Shown piece after piece: positions 22,276 to 35,018 of a stretch of DNA of 64,000 nucleotides. Within the stretch, counting starts at the first letter, position 1. Each line of letters opens with the position of its first letter. Made by a program: the position numbers and the translations under genes. Origin of the DNA: Plenodomus lindquistii (lineage: Eukaryota; Ascomycota; Dothideomycetes; Pleosporales; Leptosphaeriaceae); the NCBI GenBank assembly GCA_025504975.1, contig JANUWI010000016.1, positions 310,001 through 374,000 of the forward strand, read 5' to 3'. The notes under the pieces were generated by a model that was not told the DNA's origin, made no database searches, and saw only the letters and a program-made list of their open reading frames with translations.

Positions 22276-25200
22276 TCACTCCCCCCCTCCCCTCCTCCCA
22301 CTAACACTCTCCCAATCCCCCCAAACCCCCCTCCAAACATCCCTCTCACTCCTCCCCAACCCCGCAAACATCGCCTCCAACCCCTCCCTATGCCCCGCCG
22401 CCGTCCCAATCACCTCCCAAACCCCCGGCAAAACCTTCTCTCTAACGCCCGCCTCCAACCTCCCACTGAGTTGAAAGCGACAAAACGCCGAAAGAAGCGG
22501 GTACATGAACGCGCCTGTGCGTTCACGTGCTGCTTTCACGGGGTCGTTTAGGTCTTTTGATTTCGAGGATGCGTGATGTTGGTGTGCTTTTGTGATGGAG
22601 GATTGAGGGGGGTTGCAGAGTGTTGAGAGGATACGGCTGAATTCTGTGGCGTTGTGGGGGGTTAGACGGATGATGGGGTCGATTGACGAGGATGACGAGG
22701 AGGATGAGGTGGAAGTGCGGAGCCAAGCGGGTAATGCGCCGCTGCGTGGTGTATTTGGGATGAAGAGTGCGAAGAGCAGGCCCTGCAGTAGTGGAAGTAA
22801 GATGTGGAAACGGCCGCCTATTCTACCGCGATGTAGAAGTAGCACCAACCGCGTTGTTTCGCAGACTCGGGAGTAAATTTCCGAGGCGTGGGATGGTGGG
22901 AGTGCGGGGCTGGATCGCGAGGTTATTTTCACGAGGACGGCGAGGACGCATTCGATGCTGTGTTGGGAGGCGAGGGTGGGTTTGTCGTCGAGGATTGTGT
23001 TTATGCTGGTTAGGAGGGCGTTGAAGGATGGGTAGTCTGTTGTTTTGGAGAGGAGGAGGCAGATTTGTGGGAGGAGGGCGAGTTGTTTTTGTTTGAGTTC
23101 GGGGTTGGATTCGAGGTTTGGTGAAAGCGTGGAGATGAGGATCCGGAATATGTGGTGCGAGGGTGCGCGGTCGAGGGGGTTGGCGACAGTCGTAAGGGTA
23201 GGGATGAGGTCGAGTTTCTCCTGGAACTGGAGGGGTGCGAGAGCGTCTTGCACGGCTTTGTAGACGGTGGCTTTGACACTAGTGGTGAGCGGTTCGCGTA
23301 GGATACGAAGGGTCAAGCTGATGAGCCAGTTGATGTTGGAGTAAAGTCTGAACCTGGCGACGGTTGTGTGCAATTGTGCCACATACTCGACCAGCTCAGG
23401 GGAGCTCTCGCCGGACGAAGCAATGTAAGAATCTAGATCGCTGTTGTCGTTCACCCAGATACGTAGCCAGGCCCTTGTGGTGTCGTATATATTGAGAGCC
23501 TGGAGAGCATCGGAAGGTAGCTCATTGAACGCATCTAGTATTTCCTCAAGGCTCGCGATCTGCTGGCCATTGCCATCAGTGAGACAGTGCTTGAGTAACT
23601 CGACGTACTGGAGCGGATCGAGCAGCTTGCTTTGCTTCTGCGCATGGATCGTCGCCCGAAGTATAGACAGCCGTGCTGCCGAGCACTTCTTCGACGCTGT
23701 AGCAATGTGGTCAACCTTTTCAGCGAAACCCTTGAGGAACATCTTGTTCTGTGTCTGGTTTTCATTTGGAATCATATGGCTTAGAATCGATTGGACTAGT
23801 TGACGTAGTAGTTGCAATGCCGCCGGGGACTCGTTATCATGCTGATGAAGCTTCTCTGCAACCGTGAAGATGACGCTACTGTCTGTTGAGATCTTGGCGG
23901 TGGCATTCGGAGTCTCCATGAGGTGAGTCGCGATACTGATTAATTCCGTAGACGTGCTCGGTTTCGTGCAGATCAAGTCGATGGTCTGGTTCAATATCGC
24001 CTCTCGCTGCTCACGCGAGAATGCTGCAGGATGAATGTAAGACATCGCTTTCACAGCCATGTTGTGTAGCGAGCCATCACTCTTTGAAAGCGCACTTGCA
24101 AGCGTCGCATAGTAAGCCTTCTTCAGTGATGCGTTGCCTTCGTTGATGATTGTATGAGATAGTGAGTTGAGCAAGTTGCTCTGAACACTATCATCGATAT
24201 TCACCAGAATGGATAGCACAGTCTGCAGCGACTGCTCGCAATCTACTGCATCTAGGTATCCGAACAAACCGATATAGTAAGTACAGAAGAGCTCGATCAT
24301 TTTGGCATGCTCAGAGCGATCGAGTTGGTCGTCCGACAACGTTTTTGTGATCCTGATCAAGGTCGCCTGTATAACAGCGTCGAAGTCTGGTACTTTCTCC
24401 ATGTACGTGCACACGTTGAGAAGGAATAACATGGCTGCTGCTTGCGCAGACGAATCGATGCGTCGCTTCGATCCTCCAGTGCTTGTTCCGGATATGTCCT
24501 CAAGAGCGCTTGGTATCAAAGGCTCGAGCAATTCCCCTTGCAGACTGGGAGATCTGTGTAAGTCGATAGGCCATAGCTTTGCAAGCAGCTGACTCAATGT
24601 GAACCAAGACTGAGATACTCGAGAGTGCAAGCTGAACTTGCTGTCTTGGACCCAGACAGTAAAGGAGTGGAACAAAGAGTCAAGATGTGGTCTCAACGCG
24701 ACGACAGTCTCGTCTGATCGAATCGCTTGAAGAATAGCAGGGATGATGAACGCGCTGCTGGCAGCGTTTCTGTACCCAGCAAGCTTCTTGACGTCGACAT
24801 CCTCGTTAGCTCCATTCTTAATGGTCTCGCCCAACTCGGCGATTCGTTGTGCATGCTCCTCAACCAGTGACGATATCTGACCCTGTGTCAAGGACTGTTC
24901 AAAGATCTCTCCCAAAGCCTTGCTGAGGGCTTGGTCCTCCCAGATGTGTTCTTGACGCTTCTTGAGAACCTTCTGGGTTTCGTATCGGTGAGCTCTCACC
25001 AGCTGATGATCCCATCGACGCAAAAAGCCAAGCAAGTTTCTGTTCCGCACGAAAGCTGACATCAAAGGAATGATAATGCCATCCACAATCATTGCCCTAC
25101 GACTCAAATTGGTTGTCGTAGTTTCTTGCGATTTGTCCTTGCCTTCGAGCTTTTGGGAAGTGAAGTCAGGACTCTTCAGCTCCTCGACTGAAATGCGCTC

Positions 25201-26840
25201 AAAGATGAACTCTGCAAGATCAGCGTGATTTTTATCTGAAGAGACCTTAGCGTTCGTCTTGGGCTCTGCAACGAAGACCGAGGCGTCCAGCTTAATCAAC
25301 GATGCAATCAACGGCCAGTGAATCTGCTTCTCTTGACGTTCTGGGTACTTGACACCACCATAGTACCAGAAAATTGTTTCTACAAGCTTGGTATTGATGC
25401 TGACGTTATGCACTTGCAAAACGCGAAGCGCGCCCTCCAGCGCTCCAACGGCCGTCTCGCGCGTGACAAACTCCGGCGGAGTGTCCAGTGAGCATCCAGC
25501 GCATGCAGAAAGCGCTGCGAAGGTAGCCTGTATCCAAGGCTTCTCCGCAAGCTTGCCTTTTGGTGATCTGGATGGAGATGCACGGATAGCCAAGTCGAGT
25601 AACGTGGGAACAGCATTGAAGAGTAGTGCAAGCTCGGCTGGCAACACCTCTCCTGCATCCTCGATCTGGGCAGCTTGTAGAAGCTTCGCGTGCAGAGGTT
25701 CCAGGCTGCTTGAAAGGGCTTTCGCTTCGCGTTCCGAGACGGGCTTGACAGGCTCTTCTGTGACATCCGCGAAGAAGGCTGCTCGTGATGGAGCTAGCAC
25801 GTGCTTTGCTACTAAGCGGTCAAGTGTTTGCGTCGCCCGATCGATGGCGACTGATGATATCTGTGTTGACTGGTTCCTGCGCAGACTTCCCAATGTTTCG
25901 AGTAGGGTAAGGGCGGGTACTAGACATTCGGTACTGAACTCGTCCGCAGACACACCTGCGTCATCCTTAGGATCCAGATTGCGAACATCCCACATCTCCA
26001 TGGCCAAAGACAGATCGAGAGCATAATTGAGATCTGGCACGCTGGCATGCTTTGCAGACAAGAGCTGGCAAACTCCCTCCAACCAGAATTTCAAGATCCT
26101 CGCAGCCTGTGCGCTTTCGCTCCTTAGGACCATCTTCATAAGCTCTGCTTGGGTCGTGTCGTGCGCCTTGTCGTTTCTCGAAGCTAGGGAGATGACGGTT
26201 GCCGCGATGGCTCTGATAGCGTGGAAGAGAGTGTCGAGACCAGTCTTCCTGCTGGCGACCTGGCTCGAAGTCGTACCGTTCGCCCCTCTCTTTCGTTTGC
26301 GCGACGGCTTGGAGCCTGACTGTGGTCCGTCGCTCGAGTCGGATGCGTCATGTATATGTACATCATCACTCTGTGTAATGGAAGTGGTGTCGAAAAGCTC
26401 GAACAGGGCTCTCTCGAGGATCGTCGGCAGGCTGGCATCGCGCAAGTGGGGTGCGCTGCGCGATACAGGCAGGACCTGTATCATCCAGTCCAGAAGCTGC
26501 CATGTCGCTGCATGCGCTCGTGCTTGTTTTCCTGCTTCCGTCTCATCCTTGAGTTTGTCGAGGATCCAGCGCAAAACCCATTCTGCTCTCGCGCGAACAA
26601 TGTGTCTGATGATCTCGGCACGAGTGTTCTGCTCTTCTATGGTGTTCCATTCATCGGGAAGGCCGATTATATGGGCAGCTTGGCGAATCTGCTCGTCCAG
26701 GTCTGAGAAGTCCTGGTTGATGGCCTGTAGTCGCGGTCGAGTTGACGTCGAGTCTGTATTCGAGGTCTGCTTGACATTAGTCACATATCGTTGCTACAGA
26801 CAACAACAATAACAACACTTACCGGTTTGATTGGCGCCAT
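22276..26840 (-). CDS. URB2: Urb2/Npa2 family ribosome biogenesis protein
   Basis: An 18-nt first exon (26840-26823, MAPIKP) is spliced over 56 nt to one very long exon, 26766-22276; 1,502 residues. The acceptor is CAG at 26767 or AAG at 26770 (NAGNAG). After the splice, RPRLQAINQDFSDLDEQIRQ opens a helical, repeat-like protein, with a basic patch (KPSRKRKRG, about residue 165) that may be a nuclear signal. The C-terminal 250 residues (LLLHRGRIGGRFHILLPLLQGLLFALF.. MYPLLSAFCRFQLSGRL) match the conserved Urb2/Npa2 domain. Yeast Urb2 acts in the nucleolus in early 60S assembly with Npa1 and others. A Ser run (about 22690) and Pro-rich spots are encoded near the 3' end. It diverges from MIC10. 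Confidence 0.88.
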
Positions 26841-27127
26841 CCTGTCACCTCTCTCTCGTGGTGATTGTAAACTCTGCGCAATCCCCAGTGGAGCAATTGT
26901 CGCATTGGAAAAAAGTTGAGCTCGGGCCACCCACCGGCAAGCAAGCAAAGCAAGCCCCCGGTTCCCAACCGCAGCCGCCAAGTGTCGGCCGGAGCGCTGT
27001 CAAAGTTCCGCTTCGTCACGCAAGACGAGCATCAACACCACGCACGCCTAAACCGCTCCCAGACCGCACCTCTTGCACATCGAGTGCCCCGCCGAACCGA
27101 TCAATTGCACCCTCCCACACTACAGCC
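26841..27127. promoter_or_regulatory. Shared promoter of URB2 and MIC10
   Basis: 287 bases between divergent start codons. GC-rich with CA-rich tracts, no TATA box, as expected for constitutive genes. Confidence 0.5.
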
Positions 27128-27666
27128 ATGGCCGACCAACAAACCCCCCAGCCCGTGGCCTCGATTCCGCGGACTACCCGCCCCATGAGCGAAGCTCTCC
27201 TCAACGAGAAGGTACATCTCCGATTACACAACACGACGGCCCGTTGTTAGACTGGCCGCGCATCTCTTGGAAACTCGAAACCGCTTCTCACAGGGCGTCC
27301 GATGCGCAATTGGCTCGTGACAGACAGCCCTGCGCCGTTTAGCACATGCAATAGTAACAAGACGGATACTAACAAACATCCCAGTGGGACCGCTGCCTCT
27401 CCTCCATGCTCATCCGCTCCGGCCTCGGTGTCTCCTTCGGTGTCGTCTTCTCTGTTCTCCTCTTCAAGCGCCGCGCATGGCCTGCATTCGTCGGTCTTGG
27501 TTTCGGCGCTGGACGGGCATGGGAAGAGTGTGATAACGTGCGTTCTTTCTTCCTTTCCCTACCGCAAGCATCACGTTCAAGAAATCGCCCATACTAATAC
27601 ACAACGTAGTCATTCAAGCGCGCAGCCGCACCACCAAGGGACGGTCTCCGCGTTGTTCGTCCATAA
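27128..27666 (+). CDS. MIC10: MICOS complex subunit Mic10
   Basis: Exons 27128-27211, 27385-27537, 27610-27666; 97 residues, frame exact. After a polar N-terminus (MADQQTPQPVASIPRTTRPM) comes WDRCLSSMLIRSGLGVSFGV, then a second hydrophobic helix AFVGLGFGAGRAWEECD. The two glycine-rich motifs (GLGVSFG and GLGFGAG) are the hallmark of Mic10, which bends the mitochondrial inner membrane at crista junctions by oligomerising. The last exon adds a basic tail (FKRAAAPPRDGLRVVRP). The first intron is long for this genome (173 nt). Family call is strong from motif spacing and size. Confidence 0.9.
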
Positions 27667-28203
27667 GTCAAATGTGACAGCGGTGCGAGGTGTGGGGAGA
27701 TGAGGGGAGTCCTGTAATTCGAGCTCGGCATGGCATGGAAACCTCGATACTGTATAGTAGGGCATGGCATAGATTCATTTGGAACAATTTCATTGCTGTA
27801 CATTTGATCATCGTGCTTTCTGGGATTGACGTGGGGGGGTGGGGAGGCAGTACGACACGTAAAGATAGCACATTGTCAAATACGGAAAGACTTGTTGGAG
27901 AAGAGAACGAGGATATCGATCATGGGTCTGCAATTGCTCAAGGCATCGCTGTTAAGATACACGTGTTGAAACTTGTCCATACTCCCACGCCTACTAGTAA
28001 AGGGCAGGAAGCCATCGTCTTCTCTCCATGCGCCAAATCCACGGCAGACAAGCCATTTCCCCAACAAAAGTCTTATCAACTTCCCACAAGACTCAACCTC
28101 AAACACCCAAAACGCCATTCCATGCCCGCCGCTCATCTATCCAAGCAAACATCCTCCTCGCCTCTCAAAAATCTTCCCACCGCAACACTGCCCCCCAATC
28201 CTC
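27667..28203. other. Intergenic, nothing seen
   Basis: Convergent 3' regions of MIC10 and the UPF0643 gene. Open frames here are C-rich and have no family features. Confidence 0.45.
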
Positions 28204-29163
28204 TCACTCCCTCCACTCCTCAAACGCAAACCCCTCCGCCCCCTCAAACACCGTAAACCGATGAACAGAAAACACGATACTCTCATACAACTCCCTCCCC
28301 GTCGCTCTCGCCTTCTTATGCCAAGGCCCCATCCCGCCTTGCACCGCATCAGCACGGGAGTGCCAAAAGCCTATACACCACGGCATTAGTACACTGCACT
28401 TTCATCCACCAACCCAAATTACCAATCAACAAAAGAAAACACAAAACACAAAACACAACAAAAACGTACAAGTAGCCAAATTCCTCCTCTCCCCATCATC
28501 ATCATCATCAGCCTTGCCAAACCAATACTTCAACAACCCCCCACTCTCACACGCCTCCCTATGACTCTCATAGTCGAGTTTATACAGCCACTCGTTATCG
28601 ATGCCGCGTTTGAGTTTACTGCGGAACACGACGACGTAAAAGGACGTTTCTGCCCACTCTGTGTTCGCCTGGCGAACTAGGTCTCGTAGCACGCCAAGCA
28701 CGTGATCGAAGTTGAGCGCGGAGGTGTAGGCTGCTGTTGCGTAGTCTGGGCGTACGGGGCGTAGCGCTGTTAGGGCTTTTGCGAAGAGGATGGAGGGGAG
28801 GGGGAGGGAGGGGAGAGAGAGGTAGTGCCCTGGGTTGTTGTAGGGGGAGGATATGAGGTTTGTTGAGAGGGGTTGTGGTACGTTGATTTTGGTCTTGGTG
28901 GAGTGATTTGGGGTGTTTGGAGTGAGAGTGGGGAGTTGCTCGGATGCTGCGGCTGAGAAGCGTAGGAGGTCGAAGTCTGTGGTTATGAGGGAGGGGTGGA
29001 GAACTTGGGTGATGTGGAATGGTGGTGGGTTGGTGGGTGAGGGCGGTGTTGTGGAGATTTTGGTGATTGTTGTTGTTGTGGTGGTGGGTTCCTTGGATGG
29101 GACTGAGATGGGTGTGGTGTTGGTCCTGGGCAATTGGGCCGACTCGAGTAAGCCGGGTGCCAT
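28204..29163 (-). CDS. UPF0643 family protein, function unknown
   Basis: Exons 29163-28470 and 28370-28204; 286 residues, frame exact. The 99-nt intron joins ERRNLAT to CFWHSRADAV. The N-terminal third is low-complexity Pro/Thr/Ser (TTTTTTITK..). The conserved part has FYVVVFRSKLKRG, DNEWLYKLDYESHREAC.. GGLLKYWFGK, FWHSRADAVQGGMGPWHKKA and ESIVFSVHRF, which I recognise as the fungal UPF0643 group. An (ATC)n run at 28494-28511 encodes poly-Asp in a loop. Function is unknown for the family. The frame is open further upstream to 29316 but without an ATG, so 29163 is the start chosen. Confidence 0.75.
28494..28511. repeat. (ATC)n trinucleotide repeat
   Basis: Six ATC units encode a poly-Asp run in the UPF0643 protein. 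Confidence 0.7.
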
Positions 29164-29946
29164 GGCGAGCGATTGAGCTGCGGTGTGCAGCAGCAGCGTA
29201 GTTGTTGAAGTATTTGCTCGTACAGTGAGGTCCTTGTTGCGAAGCTCTCGCAGTACTTCAGTGATTCCAGCTCTTGTAATCTCACCCCAAGTGTCGCTTG
29301 GAATTGTCGAGTGCAACCTTTTCTAATACAGACTCGATGAGTGCTCTTTTCGATTGTTGTTGGTCCCAACCTGACTCTGGGTCAATTGAAAATACTATTG
29401 CTTCAATTAAGTTTTGAAGTTGATGTGTACCTTGGTTGACATGGGCCACTGTCACGCCAGAGCACGCAATCCGAACAAACGCCATTTTAGTCGCTTTTCC
29501 ATAGTGACTCGTAATGCGGACGCTCTTTACCCCAGAATTTGGCCATGGCGGTGAGCGAGCAAAGAGTCAGAATGAAGTAATATTTCGGTCCATCGATGAT
29601 CTGCGTCTGACCCAGATGTCACCCCAATGGCTTAGTGTGGTATCTTCAGGAACGCCGTCCGTGTCCCAAACCCGTCTTAGAACGCCTGAGATTCACAATC
29701 GCACCGTCTCAGAGCAATGCATCTCTCTGTTTCCAGTATCTCATCATAAATGTATCCAACAATCCGCGGGGAGTGGTACCTTGAAGACTTGTTGATAGCG
29801 ATGGTCTTCGCCTTACCCGTGCTCCAGTAGGCCCAGTGAGCCCAAGCTTATGCAGCCTGTTCACGAATCTTAAGAGACACTCCATCAGGCTCTGCAGAAA
29901 ATCCAAGCTTCGAATTCCTACTCAACCAAATCCAAGCTTTGGCCAA
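29164..29946. other. Intergenic with small unassigned ORFs
   Basis: A minus-strand frame with an ATG at 29485 (67 codons, MAFVRIACSGVTVAHVNQGT) has plausible protein texture but no family match and cannot be spliced in frame to UPF0643 with consensus sites. Another minus frame at about 29906-29709 lacks an ATG. No gene is called. Confidence 0.35.
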
Positions 29947-31823
29947 CTAATCTCTTATGATTGTGTGGACAAGCCGGAACATGCGCTGCCATCCCAGGGG
30001 ATTCAACTGAGTGATGGGCACCTCAAAGCCGTACTCTTCAATGCAACAGTCGAATGGCTTGTTTTGCAGCCTGTTATCTCCAGGAGGGAGGGGAAGATCC
30101 GAATCTTTGAGTCTCATCTCCGTCTTCAGCTCCATGAGATTCCCCCACAGAATAAAGAGTTTTTGTTCTAGCTGTTGCAGTAGACGTGGATTCTTTGTGA
30201 GACTGGAGTGATCAGTATGATGTTGCCAAGCCGATGAGAAAGACTTACTCCTGCGCATTCTGCTTCAGACCAAGGAGACCTTGGGCCTCGTGGTTTCCGA
30301 CAACTAAGCGTAATGTTTCGGGAACGGTGTTTGGAGGCACGACAGCGTCTTGAACAAGAAGGACAAAGCCCCATTCCCAGGGATCTTTCTTTTGACCACT
30401 GTTTGGATGGTTCTTACTTGGCTTTTGAAACCATCTGCGGTCGCTGGTTGAGTGAGCGAACATCTCGAGTTCTGGTGGATACACATCGATTACCCTGACG
30501 CGGGTGCGATGCTTAGAGTTGACGAATGGGAGGGCGAAGTCGTTGTATTTATCGGTGCGTGTCTGCAGAGAGGGATTGCAGTTGATATCCGAGAGCGTTG
30601 ACGGCTTAATCTCAGGGAATGAAGCTTGGACTACTCGTGTTAGTCTCAGTAAACTCTATCCCATTGCCATTCTTACCATGAAGGTTGACTCCATTACGCT
30701 CGGCTTCGATCTTTTCCTGCCTTTCCACCAACTCCCTAATCTCTGCATCTTTCTTCTCTTTCTGCTTCTGACGTTTCTCTGCCTTCTTGCTTTTCGGAGC
30801 TGGTTCGTTCGGGATATCCTTCAGGATCTCTAAAGCCGATTTGGTTCCACGTTTCTCTTCATAAGCCTTGCGACGCGCATCGATTTCAGCGATATCGGAA
30901 GATTTGATCAACTTGCGAATATCCACTTGCGTTGGCCGGGACCTGTCCTGATGAAGAACACCTTCCAGCTTGCCTGAGGGTGCCAGTTTGGTCCGCATAT
31001 TCTTCAGAAAAATGTAGTCGCCCACTGAAACATTCTCACGTGCCCATGCGGCGTTACTCTCGTAAAGGGTAACAGTGAGTGTGAAATAGCCATATGGTCC
31101 AGTCCAAGAGCTATTTGATACCAGGTAAGCATCGGCTGAGTCGGGATCAGCGTAGAAGAAAAGTAAGTTGTTCTCTGTGTAGTCTGTGACCTTGAGGTCA
31201 ACGGTACCAGAATTTGTGTAGTACAAGTTCAGAACCTGCACTCTGACATCATAGAATTTAGCTAATTCGAGGTCCCTGATCAGTTGTAGCTTTTGATGGG
31301 CTGTCGAAGTGAACGATGTCGACGCACTGGTGGGCTGCTGGACTGGCTGTATTGTGCCAGATGCGGCAGCATTCATGTTGATGACCGCCATCTGCTCTGC
31401 TGCTGTGGGCTCTCGTGATCCATGACTTGCTTCGTAGTAGAGACACTGATTGCCGAGCTGGTAGGCTTGACTCAGCTGGGGAATTGGGATACGGCTCTGG
31501 GGAAAGATGAGGACGCCGACCCAAGATCTACTGTCGGCCACACAGTCTATGCGCATACCCCATTCACTCAGTTTGAAGTTGCGTAGTATCACAATATCGC
31601 CCGTGCTGTTTATCTTGGGCAACTTGTCCCATGGCTTAAACATGCGGCAGATGATGGTGGGATTCCCGCCGTCGAATTCATCTTGAATGGTAAATTCCAG
31701 ACACGAATCAGTGCCCTTGGTCGGCTTGGGGGCCTTGAAGTCGACGATGACCCCGAGAAGACTGACTTTGGCCTGGGGTGTTGTGGCGTCTTTGATGGCT
31801 GTAAAGCCCACTGGTGGCCGCAT
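29947..31823 (-). CDS. POT1: Telomere single-strand binding protein Pot1
   Basis: Exons 31823-30677, 30624-30249, 30202-29947; 592 residues, frame exact. The start MRPPVGFTAIKD leads into the first OB fold (VSLLGVIVDFKAPKPTKGTDSCLEFTIQD.. IVILRNFKLSEWGMRIDC), the telomere-binding domain. A second OB fold follows (FYDVRVQVLNLYY.. WTGPYGYFTLTVTLYE.. VGDYIFLKNMRTKL), then a Lys/Glu coiled segment (KKAEKRQKQKEKKDAEIREL) and a C-terminal OB-like region (RTRVRVIDVYPPELEMFAH.. WEWGFVLLVQD). Pot1 caps the G-rich overhang in shelterin. The frame runs upstream to 31883 but only from a GTG. It diverges from importin alpha. Confidence 0.9.
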
Positions 31824-32238
31824 TTGGGCGACCTCGATGCGGCTAGCGCTGATGCTCTGCGATGAAAGGCAACACGCACGCACGCGTGCCCAGCCAAGCG
31901 GCCGATGTTAGCGATGATTGGGGCGTCGATATTGCTGGGTGGGAGCGGAGTGCGAGCTCAGGACAAACGAGTGGCACCAAACGCAGCTTGTGTGTGTGGA
32001 ATCAAGCCCGTCGCGTCAAGTTTGGGTGCATGTGCGAGGTAGACGCGCTCGGCCAAGGTTACCAAGGCGATTGGACGCTAGGCCTCTGCTTCGCCGCTTC
32101 CGCCTTTTCACATCCCCTGCCCCACCCACGCCCAAGAGAAAGATAAATCCCCTCCCAAACAAACACCGCCGCCACTCTCACCCCTCTCACCACCCTTTAT
32201 CCACACGCACGCACGCTCACCTACACGTCGCCGCAGCC
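31824..32238. promoter_or_regulatory. Shared promoter of POT1 and importin alpha
   Basis: 415 bases between divergent start codons; CA/CT-rich before the importin gene, no clear TATA box. Confidence 0.5.
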
Positions 32239-34085
32239 ATGGCCGACAAGTACATTCCCGAGCACCGTCGCACTGCGTTCAAGGCCAAGAGCGCCTTCAA
32301 GCCGGACGAGCTCCGCCGCCGCCGCGAGGAACAGCAGGTCGAGATCCGCCGGGCAAAGCGCGAGGAGAACCTCGCAAAGCGCCGCGGCATCGCTGGGCGG
32401 GACCAGCCCGGTGCTTCGCTGGGAGCCGCGCCCGACAGCGACGATGAGGGCGGCAACATCGAGGGCCAGGTGTGTATATACCCCACCATGATGCCCGTGC
32501 AGCGCCCGCGCCCGCACCCACCCAGGCACAGGCACAGGCACAGGCACAAAGAAACGTGAATTCAGCGCTGACATTGTTGCGCCATGGCAGCTGAACGAGG
32601 AACTCCCCCAGATGGTCAAGGGCGTCTTCTCGGAGCAGATTGACGAGCAGATCCAAGCGACCACCAAGTTCCGCAAGCTGCTGTCCAAGGAGCGCAACCC
32701 GCCCATCGAGCGCGTCATCGAGACGGGCGTCGTCAGCCGGTTTGTCGAGTTTCTGCGCTCGCCGCACACGCTCGTGCAGTTTGAGGCGGCATGGGCCCTC
32801 ACCAACATTGCCTCTGGATCGGCGCAGCAGACACAGGTCGTCATCGAGGCGGGCGCCGTGCCCATTTTCGTCGAGCTCCTCAGCAGCCACGAGCCCGACG
32901 TGCGGGAGCAGGCCGTCTGGGCCCTGGGCAACATCGCCGGTGACAGCCCCGCATGTCGCGACTTCGTCCTGCAGGCCGGTGCCCTCCGCCCCCTGCTGGC
33001 CCTGCTGGGCGACAGCCGCAAGCTGAGCATGCTCAGGAACGCGACATGGACCCTGAGCAACTTCTGCCGTGGAAAGACCCCGCAGCCCGACTGGCAGACT
33101 GTAAGCTCGCCCCTCCACCTCCACCAACACACGAGCAGCCGTACTAAGTATCCAGCAGATCCAGCCCGCCCTTCCTGTCCTGGCCAAACTCGTCTACTCG
33201 CTCGACGACGAGGTCCTCATCGACGCCTGCTGGGCCATTTCATATCTCTCGGATGGCTCCAACGATAAGATCCAGGCTGTCATCGAGGCTGGCATCCCCC
33301 GCCGCCTGGTGGAGCTCCTCATGCACGCGTCCACCTCTGTCCAGACCCCCGCCCTTCGATCCGTCGGCAACATTGTCACTGGTGATGACGTCCAAACCCA
33401 GGTCATCATCAACTGTGGCGCGCTCCCGGCTCTTCTCTCCCTGTTGAGCTCCACCAAGGATGGAATTCGCAAGGAGGCCTGTTGGACCATCTCGAACGTC
33501 ACTGCTGGCAACTCCACCCAGATCCAGGCTGTCATCGATGCCAACATCATTCCGCCGCTGATCCACCTTCTCCAGAACGGCGACTTCAAGACGAGGAAGG
33601 AGGCTTGCTGGGCCATCTCCAATGCCACTAGCGGCGGCCTCCAGAAGCCAGCCCAGATCCGTTACCTCGTTCAAAGCGGCTGCATCAAGCCCCTCTGCGA
33701 CTTGCTCGCGTGCCCTGACAACAAGATCATCCAGGTTGCTCTCGACGGCCTTGAGAACATCCTCAAGGTCGGTGAGATGGACAAGGAGGCCAACGAGGGC
33801 GGAGCTGCTGGCGAGGCTATCAACCGTTACGCTCTGTTCATCGAGGAGGTTGGCGGTATGGAGAAGATCCACGAGTGCCAGAACAATGCCAACGAGGAGA
33901 TCTACATGAAGGCATACAACATCATCGAGAAGTACTTCTCTGATGAGGAGGGCGAGGCAGAGAATATGGGCGAGGGCGGTCCCCAGGTCAACCAAGAAGG
34001 CCACTTCGGTTTCGGCGCACCTGCCGCACAGCAACAACAGCAAAACTTCAACTTTGCTAACGGTGGCGATTCGATGGACATGTAA
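32239..34085 (+). CDS. SRP1: Importin subunit alpha (karyopherin alpha)
   Basis: Exons 32239-32469, 32591-33100, 33159-34085; 555 residues. The N-terminal IBB domain is basic ([40 protein letters not shown]). Ten armadillo repeats follow with the NLS-groove pattern [55 protein letters not shown]. The C-terminus is acidic and Gln-rich ([10 protein letters not shown].. [12 protein letters not shown]) and ends SMDM. It carries NLS cargo into the nucleus with importin beta. Coding GC is high, typical of a strongly expressed gene. The second acceptor is a NAGNAG (33155/33158). Only one gene copy is expected in ascomycetes. Confidence 0.97.
32523..32549. repeat. (CAGGCA)n tandem repeat in importin alpha intron 1
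   Basis: Four tandem CAGGCA-type units at 32523-32549, inside the 121-nt first intron. Confidence 0.7.
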
Positions 34086-34729
34086 GCTCGAGTCTTCCAT
34101 CGACTGTCCGAATTTGTTGAAACAATGTACTGCGTAATGCAGTCTGTATTCCTCACCTGCCAGCCTGGAGCTTTCGCCCCGTCGCGTCCGTTAGCCATCT
34201 GGGACAATTTGGACATCAAAACCACAATATATATGATGAACGACCCATGGAACCTCGGGAAAGCTCTCAGCGCGACGGCAACCAGTTTTCCTTGTAACAC
34301 TTTCGACTTTCCCGGCCATTTTTTGTCAGCGGCAACCCCTTCGCCATGATTTTGTACGAAGCCTCAAAGATACACCGTCTTGTAACCCTCCCATGTCCAT
34401 TATCCGCATCATATCCCCGGCGTTGCGTGTTTGGTCTACAAAGCTTGTCCTGATAGACGGACAAAAGTGCCTGAAGTGGGCGGTGGCGCTGAAAGGATGC
34501 GGTTCCTCCTAGTAGGATGGATATACATCTGTCATGTCTAGCCGCCAACCAGATAACTGAATATACAACCGAGAACTCGGTGTCAAAACTACATGCTCCT
34601 CGTGGCCTGACATGCACATGCTGTGATTCCAGGTTGGTTGACTCGCGGAATGCAGGTAAACGGGGCTAGGTGCGTCATTGCAGAACCCTGCCCCACGCAA
34701 TGTAGCGCCAACGCGTGGGGGTAGCTGTA

Positions 34730-34752
34730 GCTGTTGCTGTTGCTGTTGCTGC
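34730..34752. repeat. (CTGTTG)n microsatellite
   Basis: Alternating CTG and TTG trinucleotides, intergenic. Confidence 0.7.
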
Positions 34753-35012
34753 AAGTTGACGTGGTGAGACTACAGTCGCGTGTCGTGATTATTTCTCGCT
34801 CTACACTGTCAAACATCACATCACTGGCGCATACTCTTTGCCATTTTCATTGTGCACCATGCTTGTATCCTCTTGACTGCCTGCGCCATGCCTTGGTCCG
34901 ATGGCGCAATCCTCGCACGCACATACCGCCCTGAACAATCAGCCAGTGCACCGTAAACACATTGCCCTCACCACCGTCTTCGATTGCGCCGGATATCTTG
35001 ACCGAACTGCAC

Positions 35013-35018
35013 TATAAA
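35013..35018 (+). promoter_or_regulatory. TATA box of DUG3
   Basis: TATAAA 54 bases upstream of the DUG3 ATG. Confidence 0.45.

Noticed and set aside
25388..26812. Plus-strand frames of 212 and 261 codons
   Set aside because: Antisense to URB2; Ser/Ala/Arg-rich shadows without motifs.
29164..29485. Upstream exon for the UPF0643 gene
   Set aside because: The GTGAGA donor after CACTTGGG leaves phase 2, while every good acceptor before the ATG at 29163 needs phase 0 or 1.
32221..33187. Two long minus-strand frames of about 300 codons
   Set aside because: Antisense to importin alpha; length is explained by its high GC content, which lowers stop frequency.
33240..34100. Minus-strand frame of 286 codons
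   Set aside because: Antisense to the last importin alpha exon; leucine-rich composition mirrors the codon bias of the sense strand.
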